This document shows positions 1 to 7,359 of a stretch of DNA of 64,000 bases, piece after piece. The notes below the pieces were generated by a model, which worked only from the letters and a program-made list of their open reading frames with translations, was not told the DNA's origin and made no database searches. The DNA is from Bacillota bacterium. Its GTDB lineage: Bacteria > Bacillota > Clostridia > Christensenellales > SZUA-584. The DNA lies in NCBI GenBank assembly GCA_023397655.1, contig JAEWTW010000017.1, positions 1 to 64,000 of the forward strand. The letters run 5' to 3'. Both the position numbers and the translations under genes were made by a program. Positions within the stretch are counted from its first letter, which is position 1. Every line of letters begins with the position of its first letter.

Positions 1-15
1 TTTTGAAGCCGAAAC

Positions 16-92
16 TGGCGACCCGGAAGGGACTCGAACCCTCGACCTCTAGCGTGACAGGCTAGCGTTCTAACCGTCTGAACTACCGGGCC
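16..92 (-). tRNA. tRNA-Asp (GTC)
   Basis: Read on the minus strand this folds as a full cloverleaf. The acceptor arm GGCCCGG pairs with CCGGGTC, the seven-base anticodon loop CTGTCAC carries anticodon GTC (aspartate), the T-loop is GGTTCGAGTCC, and the CCA end is encoded. It is the second tRNA after tRNA-Val, three bases downstream, and shares its promoter. Further tRNAs may lie beyond the left edge. Confidence 0.95.
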
Positions 93-95
93 ATA

Positions 96-171
96 TGGTG
101 GGAACAGTTGGGCTCGAACCAACGACCCTCTGCTTGTAAGGCAGATGCTCTCCCAGCTGAGCTATGCTCCC
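96..171 (-). tRNA. tRNA-Val (TAC)
   Basis: Minus-strand cloverleaf: acceptor GGGAGCA with TGTTCCC, anticodon stem TCTGC/GCAGA around loop CTTACAA giving anticodon TAC (valine), T-arm with GGTTCGAGCCC, encoded CCA. It is the first gene of the tRNA unit; a consensus promoter lies about 30 bases upstream. Confidence 0.95.
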
Positions 172-203
172 TTGAAGCTCGGCGAAAACGAGAACGCTGC
201 GAT

Positions 204-232
204 ATTGTATAATACACATGTGTCCCTGTCAA
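204..232 (-). promoter_or_regulatory. sigma-A promoter of the tRNA-Val/tRNA-Asp unit
   Basis: On the minus strand a perfect -35 TTGACA (227-232) is followed after 17 bases by TACAAT (204-209). It points at tRNA-Val, which starts about 32 bases downstream of the -10. A strong consensus promoter is typical for stable RNA genes. Confidence 0.85.
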
Positions 233-314
233 AATCAAAAGAACACGGTTATTGATATTTATTTAACTAATTCTCTTAAATTATCGCTTTTTCTCCGAAT
301 AGCTGGCATTATTG

Positions 315-929
315 CTATCGCCTTTTCTCCAATTCAGCAAATACTTCAGAAGGATTGAGCCCCCGTTCGCTCAGCATGACGAGCAGGTGATAAATGAGAT
401 CTGCAGATTCATAGCGGATCTCGTCGCGCGCCGCGTTCTTAGCGGCAATGATCACCTCAGCGGATTCTTCGCCCACTTTTTTAAGTATCTTGTCGATACC
501 CTTGCTGAACAGATAGTTGGTGTATGAGCCCTCCTTGGGATTAACCTTACGATCTTCAATCACAGCGAACAGCTCGTCTATAATCCCGTATCCGCCCGAA
601 TAAACGCCTTCCCCATACAAAGACTCAAAGAAGCATGAATAACGCCCCGTATGGCATGCTGGGCCCTCCTGAGACACCATTGCGAGCAACGTGTCACCGT
701 CGCAGTCCATTTTAAGTTCATGGAGCTTCTGGACATGGCCGGAAGTCTCTCCCTTGCGCCACAGCTGTTGGCGGCTGCGCGAGTAATACCACATATCCCC
801 AGACTCCAGCGTCTTTTGCAGGGACTCGGCGTTCATGTATGCCACCATCAACACAGCGTTCGTTTTGATGTCCTGCGTCACCACCGGCACAAGCCCTTTA
901 TCATCAAATTTAACCTGATTTATATCCAT
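315..929 (-). CDS. hisIE: Bifunctional phosphoribosyl-AMP cyclohydrolase / phosphoribosyl-ATP pyrophosphatase
   Basis: Carries out steps two and three of histidine synthesis, hydrolysing PR-ATP to PR-AMP and opening its purine ring. The N-terminal half is the HisI domain, with the WRKGETSGH signature and a downstream Cys pair (ACHTGRYSC) that binds zinc in this family. The C-terminal half (from about residue 115) is an all-helical HisE domain with the KKVGEESAEVIIAAK motif. The 204-residue length suits the fusion. Start ATG follows GGAGGG at proper distance. It is the last gene of the his operon, 10 bases after hisF. No clear terminator is visible behind it. Confidence 0.96.
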   Translation of the reverse strand: MDINQVKFDDKGLVPVVTQDIKTNAVLMVAYMNAESLQKTLESGDMWYYSRSRQQLWRKGETSGHVQKLHELKMDCDGDTLLAMVSQEGPACHTGRYSCFFESLYGEGVYSGGYGIIDELFAVIEDRKVNPKEGSYTNYLFSKGIDKILKKVGEESAEVIIAAKNAARDEIRYESADLIYHLLVMLSERGLNPSEVFAELEKRR

Positions 930-939
930 ATTCCCTCCG

Positions 940-1701
940 CTACATCCTTACCGGTATATTCTGCTCTTTGAAGTATTCCTTGACGTCACGTACCGTCATT
1001 TCGCCGTAGTGAAACAGCGAAGCCACCAGCACCGCGTCTGCGCCCGCCATCGTCAGCACGTCCTTGAAGTGCTCCATCTTTCCAGCACCGCCCGATGCAA
1101 TCACAGGAATGTGAACCGCATCTGCAATGGCCTTGGTGATGCCGATATCGTAGCCGTCCTTGGTGCCGTCGGCATCCATGCTGGTCAGCAATATCTCGCC
1201 CGCGCCCAGCCTCTCAGCTTCAGCGGCCCATTCCAACGCATCCCGCCCGGTGTTCACTCGCCCGCCGTTCAGGTATACGTCCCAGCCGCTGCCGTCCTGC
1301 CGCGCCTTGGCATCTATCGCACACACCACGCACTGACTGCCGAACTTCTCCGCCGCCTCGCTGATCAACGTGGGGTTTTTCAGCGCTGCTGAGTTGACGG
1401 ATATCTTATCTGCCCCGCGGCATAGCATCTCACGAAAGTCGTTCACCGAACGAATACCGCCGCCCACCGTAAGCGGTATGAAAACCTCCTCCGCCGTGCG
1501 CGCCACAACGTCCACCATTGTGCGCCGCTCGTCCGACGAGGCGGTGATATCGAGAAACACCAGCTCGTCCGCGCCCGCCTTGTTGAAAAACTTGGCCATC
1601 TCTACAGGATCGCCTGCGTCCCGAATATCGACGAAATTGATCCCTTTGACCACGCGCCCCGCGTGCACGTCCAGACAGGGTATGATCCTCTTGGTCAGCA
1701 T
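940..1701 (-). CDS. hisF: Imidazole glycerol phosphate synthase, cyclase subunit
   Basis: A TIM-barrel cyclase that with HisH turns PRFAR plus glutamine-derived ammonia into imidazole glycerol phosphate and AICAR. The catalytic aspartates sit in PCLDVHAGRVVKG at the N-terminus and CAIDAKA near the middle, with phosphate-binding TVGGGIRS and ASGGAG loops. At 253 residues it has the usual size. It overlaps the end of hisA by seven bases (ATGCTGA). HisH, its partner, is encoded two genes upstream. Confidence 0.97.
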   Translation of the reverse strand: MLTKRIIPCLDVHAGRVVKGINFVDIRDAGDPVEMAKFFNKAGADELVFLDITASSDERRTMVDVVARTAEEVFIPLTVGGGIRSVNDFREMLCRGADKISVNSAALKNPTLISEAAEKFGSQCVVCAIDAKARQDGSGWDVYLNGGRVNTGRDALEWAAEAERLGAGEILLTSMDADGTKDGYDIGITKAIADAVHIPVIASGGAGKMEHFKDVLTMAGADAVLVASLFHYGEMTVRDVKEYFKEQNIPVRM

Positions 1702-2414
1702 ATGCCCTCCCCCATGTTGATGGCGTCGCTTAAACGTATGGTGCCCGCGTACAACGCTTTACCGATGATAACGCCCTCTGCACCCGTGTCCAGTATCTGT
1801 TTTACATCTTCCGGAACGCTCATACCGCCCGACGCGATGATGTCCATACCGGTGGCCTCCACCAGCTTTCTGACACCCGTCGCATTGGGGCCTGTCATCA
1901 TACCGTCCCGCGCGATGTCAGTATATATTACCGTATTGATTCCCATCGCCTTCATACGCAACGCCAGCTCTACCGGATCTTCCCCTGTGTCGGATGCCCA
2001 GCCGCGCGTGGCGACTCGTCCATCCTTGGCGTCGATACCCGCCACGATGCGCCCCGGATATTTCCGGACCGCTTGCGCGACCAACTCCGGATTCTCGATC
2101 GCCGCGGTGCCGATGATGACGCGCTGCAGACCGAGTTCAAGCCGCTCATCGATGTCCGCCAGCGTGCGCACGCCGCCACCCAGCTGTACCGGTATGCTGA
2201 CTTCTTTCAATATCCGCGCTACCGTATCGCGATTACAGAACTCTCCCGAAAACGCCGCATCCAGATCCACCACATGCAGGTACTTCGCGCCCTGCCGCTG
2301 CCATTCTGCCGCAATCTCAGCCGGATCGCCGTATTCCGTCACATGCTGCATGTCGCCCATCTTCAGACGCACACAGACGCCGTTCTTCAAATCTATCGCC
2401 GGGTATATGTTCAT
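1695..2414 (-). CDS. hisA: ProFAR isomerase (phosphoribosylformimino-AICAR-phosphate isomerase)
   Basis: Amadori isomerase of histidine synthesis and a TIM-barrel paralogue of HisF. The acid/base aspartates appear in PAIDLKNG at the N-terminus and AGIDAKDG in the second half; phosphate loops QLGGGVRT and ASGGMS are present. At 239 residues it is of usual length. Its start overlaps the hisH stop by four bases and its end overlaps hisF, so it is translated as part of the his polycistron. Confidence 0.97.
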   Translation of the reverse strand: MNIYPAIDLKNGVCVRLKMGDMQHVTEYGDPAEIAAEWQRQGAKYLHVVDLDAAFSGEFCNRDTVARILKEVSIPVQLGGGVRTLADIDERLELGLQRVIIGTAAIENPELVAQAVRKYPGRIVAGIDAKDGRVATRGWASDTGEDPVELALRMKAMGINTVIYTDIARDGMMTGPNATGVRKLVEATGMDIIASGGMSVPEDVKQILDTGAEGVIIGKALYAGTIRLSDAINMGEGIC

Positions 2415-3010
2415 GCCAAACCTCCGAACCGGCGCAGCATGGCAAGGCCGGTATCGCCGCTCTTCTCGGGATGGAACTGCAGACCGAACACGTTTTCTTT
2501 CTGCACGGCGGCGGTGAACCGGTAGCCGTAGTCCGTCTCCGCGATGATATTTTCGTCCGGCACACCCGCTGCGTGGTAGGAATGAACAAAATAGACGTAT
2601 TGTCCGTCTCCGGCATCGAACAGCGCGTTATCCCGCGCGACGAGGTTGTTCCAGCCCATGTGCGGCACCTTGAGGCCCTGCACGTCGAACAGCACCACTT
2701 CGCCTGGGACCAGTGACAATCCGTTATATTCGCCATTCTCAAAGCTCTTGTCAAACATCAGCTGCATGCCGAGGCAGATGCCGAGAAAAGGCTTGCCCTT
2801 TGTGACCTCGTCCAGCATCGTCTGCTGCATGCCGGATCTCTCCAAACAGTCGATGGCGTCCGCAAACGCCCCGACGCCGGGAAGTACGATATGCGACGCG
2901 TCCACCAGGCTCTGCTTATTATCAACGATACGGGCATCAAAGCCCAGAAATTCGAACGCCTTTTGAACGCTTCTTAAGTTGCCCATGCCATAGTCGATGA
3001 TTGCGATCAT
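2411..3010 (-). CDS. hisH: Imidazole glycerol phosphate synthase, glutamine amidotransferase subunit
   Basis: Class I glutaminase that feeds ammonia to HisF. The nucleophile is Cys79 in FLGICLGMQ; the catalytic His-x-Glu is in LQFHPEKSG near residue 178. The N-terminal IAIIDYGMGNLRS motif is characteristic. At 199 residues it is of usual size. The start ATG shares one base with the hisB stop (TAATG), so it is probably coupled. Confidence 0.97.
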   Translation of the reverse strand: MIAIIDYGMGNLRSVQKAFEFLGFDARIVDNKQSLVDASHIVLPGVGAFADAIDCLERSGMQQTMLDEVTKGKPFLGICLGMQLMFDKSFENGEYNGLSLVPGEVVLFDVQGLKVPHMGWNNLVARDNALFDAGDGQYVYFVHSYHAAGVPDENIIAETDYGYRFTAAVQKENVFGLQFHPEKSGDTGLAMLRRFGGLA

Positions 3011-3594
3011 TACAGAACCCCTTTGGTGGATGGTATACCGGTACTGCGCGGGTCCTTCTCCATCGCGAAGCGCAGCGCGCGACCCGTTGCCTTGAACACC
3101 GCTTCGATGATGTGATGCGTATTGACACAGTACAGCGCGTTAATGTGCAGCGTCAGCTTGGCCGATGCCGCCAGTGCGCGGAAAAACTCCTCGAATATCT
3201 GAGATGGAACGCCGCCAACGGTCGCATCCGGGCAATCCACGTTATACTGCAAAAATGCGCGCCCAGAGAAATCGACGCTGACGAACGCCAGCGCTTCATC
3301 CATCGGCACAAACTGCGTGGCATACCGGTTGATGCCCGCCTTATCGCCCACAGCCGCCGCCAGCGCTTCACCCAGCACGATACCTGCATCCTCTATGGTG
3401 TGGTGCTCGTCCACATGCAGATCGCCCCTGGCCGTCAACGTGAGGTCTAAGAGGCCATGGCGGGCGAACAGATCCAGCATGTGGTCAAAGAAACCGATGC
3501 CCGTGTCGATCTTCCTCAGTCCCGTCCCGTCGATATTAAGGTTGACGAATATTTCCGTCTCGCCCGTCTTGCGGCTTATCTCTGCGTTTCTCAT
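3010..3594 (-). CDS. hisB: Imidazoleglycerol-phosphate dehydratase
   Basis: Manganese-dependent dehydratase making imidazole acetol phosphate. The two metal-binding histidine motifs are visible: FDHMLDLFARHG and DEHHTIEDAGI in the first half, with the matching second repeat (NTHHIIEAVFKATGRAL) near the C-terminus. At 194 residues it is the monofunctional form without the phosphatase domain of enteric HisB; no histidinol-phosphatase or HisC gene is in this operon, so they must be elsewhere. The start overlaps the hisD stop (ATGA). Confidence 0.97.
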   Translation of the reverse strand: MRNAEISRKTGETEIFVNLNIDGTGLRKIDTGIGFFDHMLDLFARHGLLDLTLTARGDLHVDEHHTIEDAGIVLGEALAAAVGDKAGINRYATQFVPMDEALAFVSVDFSGRAFLQYNVDCPDATVGGVPSQIFEEFFRALAASAKLTLHINALYCVNTHHIIEAVFKATGRALRFAMEKDPRSTGIPSTKGVL

Positions 3595-4883
3595 GGTTTC
3601 TCCTCCGACTCAAAACGTATGGTGGCGCTCTTGGCATGTGCGGTCAGGCCTTCGGCTTCCGCGAACAATCTGATGTCATTATAGCACGCTTCAAGCGCAC
3701 TGCGGTCATAATAAACATAATTTGTCGTCTTGACGAAATCGTCCACCGACAACGGTGATGAGAACCGTGCCGTGCCTGATGTGGGCAGCACGTGATTGGG
3801 GCCCGCGAAATAGTCGCCAAGCGGTTCCGGCGAATATGCGCCAAGGAACACCGCGCCCGCGTTTCTTACCTTGCCCAGCAGCTTCATCGGCTCCAACGTC
3901 ATGATCTCAAGATGCTCCGGTGCGATATCGTTGGCGATGTCAAACGCCTCATCCAGCGTCTCCGTGACCACAATGGTGCCGAAATCTTTGACGGACTGTG
4001 CGGCGATATCCCGCCGTGGGAGCCGCGCCAGCTGCTTTTCTATCTCAGCAGCCGCCTTCTCCGCCAGGACTCTGCTGGGCGTCAGCAGTATGCTGGCCGC
4101 ATTCTCGTCATGTTCCGCCTGCGACAGAAAGTCCGCTGCGACGTACGAAGGATTCGCCGTATCGTCTGCGACGATCAGCACCTCGGATGGCCCCGCGATC
4201 ATGTCGATGCCCGCATCGCCGTATATTTCTCGCTTAGCCGCTGCTACATAGGCGTTGCCCGGCCCGGTGATCACGTCCGCCTTGGGCACGGATTCCGTGC
4301 CGTAAGCCAGCGCCGCAACAGCCTGCGCGCCACCGATTCGCAATATGGTATCCGCGCCCGCAAGGTCTGCCGCGACCAGTGTCAGCGGCTCAATAGTGCC
4401 GTCGCGACCGGGTGGTGTGACCATGACGATCTCTCCCACGCCCGCGATTTTGGCCGGTATGATGTTCATCAGCACGCTGGACGGATATGCCGCCTTTCCG
4501 CCGGGCACATACACGCCCGCGCGCTGCATCGGAAGCACCAGCCTTCCGGTGATTGCGCCGTTTACATTGCGCTCATAGCCTTCCCTTTTTTGCAGCTCGT
4601 GGAATGCTGCGATGTTGGCTGCGCTCTTCTTCAGCGTATCCAGCAACGCCTGCGGTACTTTCGCATAAGCGGCTTCGATTTCAGCCTTGGTGACGCGGAT
4701 GTTGTCCGGCGTCAGTGCGAATCCGTCGAACTTGGCGGTATACTCAAACAGCGCTTTGTCGCCGTTCTGACGCACACCGCTGATGATCGCGCGTACCGCT
4801 GTCACGACCGAAGGATCGTCCTCAGATTTTCTTTTCAGCCGCGCAACCGCTTCTGCAGATTCGGACGAATTGTTTATCCTCAT
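3591..4883 (-). CDS. hisD: Histidinol dehydrogenase
   Basis: NAD-dependent, zinc-binding enzyme that oxidises histidinol to histidine in two steps. Signature segments are VITGPGNAYVAAAKR, GPSEVLIVAD and SQAEHDENA (zinc ligands Gln and His), and APEHLEI. I place the start at the ATG of MRINNSSES rather than an in-frame ATG 36 bases upstream, because GGAGG lies nine bases before it and it directly follows the hisG stop. That gives 430 residues, the family size. Confidence 0.95.
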   Translation of the reverse strand: MRINNSSESAEAVARLKRKSEDDPSVVTAVRAIISGVRQNGDKALFEYTAKFDGFALTPDNIRVTKAEIEAAYAKVPQALLDTLKKSAANIAAFHELQKREGYERNVNGAITGRLVLPMQRAGVYVPGGKAAYPSSVLMNIIPAKIAGVGEIVMVTPPGRDGTIEPLTLVAADLAGADTILRIGGAQAVAALAYGTESVPKADVITGPGNAYVAAAKREIYGDAGIDMIAGPSEVLIVADDTANPSYVAADFLSQAEHDENAASILLTPSRVLAEKAAAEIEKQLARLPRRDIAAQSVKDFGTIVVTETLDEAFDIANDIAPEHLEIMTLEPMKLLGKVRNAGAVFLGAYSPEPLGDYFAGPNHVLPTSGTARFSSPLSVDDFVKTTNYVYYDRSALEACYNDIRLFAEAEGLTAHAKSATIRFESEEKP

Positions 4884-4884
4884 C

Positions 4885-5520
4885 TCAGCAATCCTCCACT
4901 GCTTTGCGAATGTTATCAATCAGCGGCACCAGCACCTGTGCCTTGATCTTCAGGCTGGCGCGGTTTACAGCGAGGCGCGCGGAAACCTGCGCCACCTCTT
5001 CGGTGATGACGAGGCCGTTCTCCACCAAAGTGCGTCCGCTTTCCACAATGTCCAGTATCACGTCAGACAGCCCCAGTATCGGGCCCAGCTCCACGCTGCC
5101 GTTCAGCTTGATGCATTCAATGGACTCACCCTTGCCCGCATAATAATTTTTTGCAATCTCCGGGTATTTGGTGGCGACACGCAGCACGGACGATGTCAGC
5201 GACTTATCCTTGCCGCCGTTGTAGCCGGCGATGCACAATCGGCATTTGCCGAATTTTAAATCAGCCATCTCATACAGCGGCAGCCCGGCTTCCATCAGCG
5301 TATCCTTGCCCACGATGCCGATATCCGCCACACCGTGATCCACATACGTAGGCACGTCGATCGGCTTCACCATAATGAAACGCACGTCACCTGTTTTATC
5401 GTAAAATATCAGCTTGCGGGTGTCGTTGAACATGTCGTCACATTCGATGCCGCATTGCTGTAGTATTACCATCGCTTTTTCCGCCAGCCGGCCTTTGGCC
5501 AGCGCTATCGTAATTTGCAT
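4885..5520 (-). CDS. hisG: ATP phosphoribosyltransferase, short form
   Basis: First committed enzyme of histidine synthesis, joining ATP and PRPP. At 211 residues this is the short form lacking the C-terminal histidine-binding domain, which needs HisZ for activity and feedback control; hisZ is immediately upstream, which fits. Typical segments: IALAKGRLAEKA at the N-terminus, VDHGVADIGIVGKD, and the PRPP-binding region LSDVILDIVESGRTL. Shine-Dalgarno AAGGAGA precedes the ATG. Confidence 0.96.
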   Translation of the reverse strand: MQITIALAKGRLAEKAMVILQQCGIECDDMFNDTRKLIFYDKTGDVRFIMVKPIDVPTYVDHGVADIGIVGKDTLMEAGLPLYEMADLKFGKCRLCIAGYNGGKDKSLTSSVLRVATKYPEIAKNYYAGKGESIECIKLNGSVELGPILGLSDVILDIVESGRTLVENGLVITEEVAQVSARLAVNRASLKIKAQVLVPLIDNIRKAVEDC

Positions 5521-5529
5521 AACGTCTCC

Positions 5530-6723
5530 TTACAGTTCCCACATACCGTCTTCATTGAAATAGACGGCAGTCGTCGCAGCCTTTTTCTCTTTTTCATCAA
5601 GCATCTGCTGCTTCGTCATATGCGGTAAGCTGATAACGCGCTTACCCTCCGCACGCTGCTGCTCCGCCCAAGCAAACGCCGTGCCGCCGCTTTTACTGTC
5701 AAACGACATCACAACATCTGTCTGATAAAACCCGGAAAGCAAGCCCTGTCGCTCCATTGCGATCATCACGCGCTTGATGCCGAGCGCGAAGCCGGTTGCC
5801 GGAGACTGCTCACCGAACTTGCCCAGCAACTCGTCGTAGCGTCCGCCCGACACGACCGGAAAGCCGATCTCGGGCGTCAGTCCGCGGAATATGATACCGG
5901 AATAGTACGCGATATCGTGCAGCATACCAAAATCAATGGAAACATAATCCGTGAGCCCATAGTCGCTGAGCAGTGCATAGACGCTTCGCAGATTTTCAAC
6001 CGCTTCGCGGCAGCCCGGCTCGTCAGATAGTGCGAGTGCTTTATCAAAAACTTCTTCGCCGCCGAACAAGCCCGGCAGCGCCAGCACCTGTTCACGTTGA
6101 CGTCCGGTGATCTCCAGCCGGTTCGCCATCGCTTCAATTTCGATAATGTCTTTTGAATCAACAGCGTGCCGCAGCGCGTCAATCTGCGCTTCCTCGAGAT
6201 CGAGACCGGAGACCAGCGCTTTAAAGTACCCCACCTGACCAATATCGATGGTGAACGTCTTCAGCCCAGCCGTTTGCAAAGCACGGACTGCCAGTGCAAT
6301 CACCTCGGCATCGGCGCTGCTGTCCGCGTCGCCAATCAATTCTATGCCCGCCTGTGTGAATTCGCCCGATTTGCCGATAGCGGGCTCTGCCGCGGCATAT
6401 GAATTTTGAATATAAAACAGACGTTTGACGCTCTCATTCGTCATTTTGGCAGCGGCAACCCGAGCGATCGGCACCGTGAGATCCGGCCGCAATACCAGTA
6501 TGCGCCCGTTCGGGCCGACGAACTTGATCATGCTTTCCTGCATATAGGCACCGACGCCGCTTTGAAATACGTCCAGATACTCGTAGCTGGGCGTCTCAAT
6601 TTCATCGTAGCCGGACAGAATGAACCGTTTGCGAAGTGCGGCTTCCGTCTCTTTTTTAATATAGCACTCCGCGGGCAGGCAATCTTCCACGCCGTCGGGC
6701 ACTTGTTTCTTGAATTTATCCAT
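5530..6723 (-). CDS. hisZ: ATP phosphoribosyltransferase regulatory subunit
   Basis: A catalytically inactive paralogue of histidyl-tRNA synthetase that assembles with short HisG into the hetero-octameric enzyme. The class II synthetase fold is recognisable from GVEDCLPAECY, the motif 2 region LVLRPDLTVPIAR and a GGRYDELLGKFG motif 3-like segment; the tRNA anticodon domain is degenerate and short, which separates HisZ from HisS. Start chosen at ATG of MDKFKKQ: GGAG lies six bases before it, inside codons that would otherwise start at 6735. First gene of the his operon; the untranslated leader is only about 40 bases, leaving no room for a T-box or attenuator. Confidence 0.93.
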   Translation of the reverse strand: MDKFKKQVPDGVEDCLPAECYIKKETEAALRKRFILSGYDEIETPSYEYLDVFQSGVGAYMQESMIKFVGPNGRILVLRPDLTVPIARVAAAKMTNESVKRLFYIQNSYAAAEPAIGKSGEFTQAGIELIGDADSSADAEVIALAVRALQTAGLKTFTIDIGQVGYFKALVSGLDLEEAQIDALRHAVDSKDIIEIEAMANRLEITGRQREQVLALPGLFGGEEVFDKALALSDEPGCREAVENLRSVYALLSDYGLTDYVSIDFGMLHDIAYYSGIIFRGLTPEIGFPVVSGGRYDELLGKFGEQSPATGFALGIKRVMIAMERQGLLSGFYQTDVVMSFDSKSGGTAFAWAEQQRAEGKRVISLPHMTKQQMLDEKEKKAATTAVYFNEDGMWEL

Positions 6724-6768
6724 TGAACACTCCATTTTAGCGTTTTACTATGCTAATACGTTATGGAT

Positions 6769-6797
6769 AGTTTAATTGATTATTTTCCCTTTGTCAA
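6769..6797 (-). promoter_or_regulatory. sigma-A promoter of the his operon
   Basis: Minus strand TTGACA (6792-6797), 17-base spacer, TAAACT (6769-6774), about 45 bases upstream of the hisZ start. It lies just after the terminator of the SASP unit, so the his operon seems to be an independent transcription unit. Confidence 0.8.
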
Positions 6798-6807
6798 TGC
6801 TTATATC

Positions 6808-6838
6808 AAAAAAGCGCCGGATTTACCAGCGCTTTTTG
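6808..6838 (-). terminator. Rho-independent terminator after the SASP pair
   Basis: AAAAAGCGC pairs with GCGCTTTTTT around a short loop; because the arms begin with A and end with T it can work in either direction. It ends the SASP transcript just before the his promoter. Confidence 0.85.
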
Positions 6839-6859
6839 TATATACATCTTTATTTCAGG

Positions 6860-7042
6860 TTACTTGCCGCTCATTTGGCGCTCCGCCTGCTCGATCAGGC
6901 GCTTCACCATATAACCGCCGACATAGCCCGCTTCCTTGGAAGTCAGATCTCCGTTGTAACCCTGCTTCAGGTTGACGCCCAGCTCATTGGCGATTTCATA
7001 TTTCATATTGGATAGATTCTGGTTTTTGCTTTTCGAAGCCAT
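6860..7042 (-). CDS. Small acid-soluble spore protein, alpha/beta type
   Basis: A 60-residue SASP that coats and protects spore DNA in the forespore and is degraded at germination. It carries the two conserved family blocks: KYEIANELGVNLKQGYNGDL, which includes the germination-protease (GPR) cleavage region around the E-I-A-x-E stretch, and the C-terminal AGYVGGYMVKRLIEQAE. A Shine-Dalgarno GGAGG precedes the ATG. It is the second of two tandem SASP genes, closely similar to the 62-residue neighbour, so they look like a duplication. Confidence 0.95.
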   Translation of the reverse strand: MASKSKNQNLSNMKYEIANELGVNLKQGYNGDLTSKEAGYVGGYMVKRLIEQAERQMSGK

Positions 7043-7080
7043 ACGTTTAACCTCCGTTTCTGTTTTGGTTTTTTGGTTCT

Positions 7081-7269
7081 CTACTTCGTTCCCTTAGCCT
7101 GATTGATCAGCCGTTTGACCATTTCGCCGCCAACCGAACCAGCCTGCTTGGATGTAATATCCCCATTATAACCCTGCTTTAAGTTGACACCCATCTCGTT
7201 CGCGATTTCATACTTCATATTATTTAAAGCGTTTTTCGCTTCGGGCACCATGGCTTTCTTACTTGCCAT
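7081..7269 (-). CDS. Small acid-soluble spore protein, alpha/beta type
   Basis: A 62-residue paralogue of the next SASP gene downstream. Same blocks: KYEIANEMGVNLKQGYNGDI with the GPR cleavage region and GSVGGEMVKRLINQAKG at the C-terminus. A very strong ribosome binding site, AAAGGAGGTGA, lies before the ATG, as is usual for these abundant late forespore proteins. Probably transcribed by sigma-G, whose gene is also in this window. Confidence 0.95.
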   Translation of the reverse strand: MASKKAMVPEAKNALNNMKYEIANEMGVNLKQGYNGDITSKQAGSVGGEMVKRLINQAKGTK

Positions 7270-7303
7270 TCTTGTTCACCTCCTTTGTTTTGTCTGACAC
7301 TAA

Positions 7304-7332
7304 TAATTTGCCCAACAAAACAAAATATAAGC
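7304..7332 (-). promoter_or_regulatory. Candidate sigma-G-type promoter of the SASP pair
   Basis: On the minus strand GCTTA, 17 bases, CAAATTA. This deviates by about one base in each box from the forespore consensus (G-M-A-T-R and C-A-T-N-H-T-A). No better sigma-A site is visible in the 90-base gap, and alpha/beta SASP genes are known sigma-G targets, but the match is weak. Confidence 0.35.
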
Positions 7333-7359
7333 TGGCAATAATATATAGGCGCGGTATTA

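Noticed and set aside
298..330. Small hairpin at the hisIE stop codon
   Set aside because: Only about six pairs, with a wobble and no T-run, so I do not call it a terminator.
3792..4946. A 384-codon plus-strand frame opposite hisD
   Set aside because: It is antisense to a well-recognised gene, without a ribosome site or domain.
6724..6768. T-box or attenuator in the his leader
   Set aside because: The leader is about 40 bases, with no room for such a structure and no matching elements.
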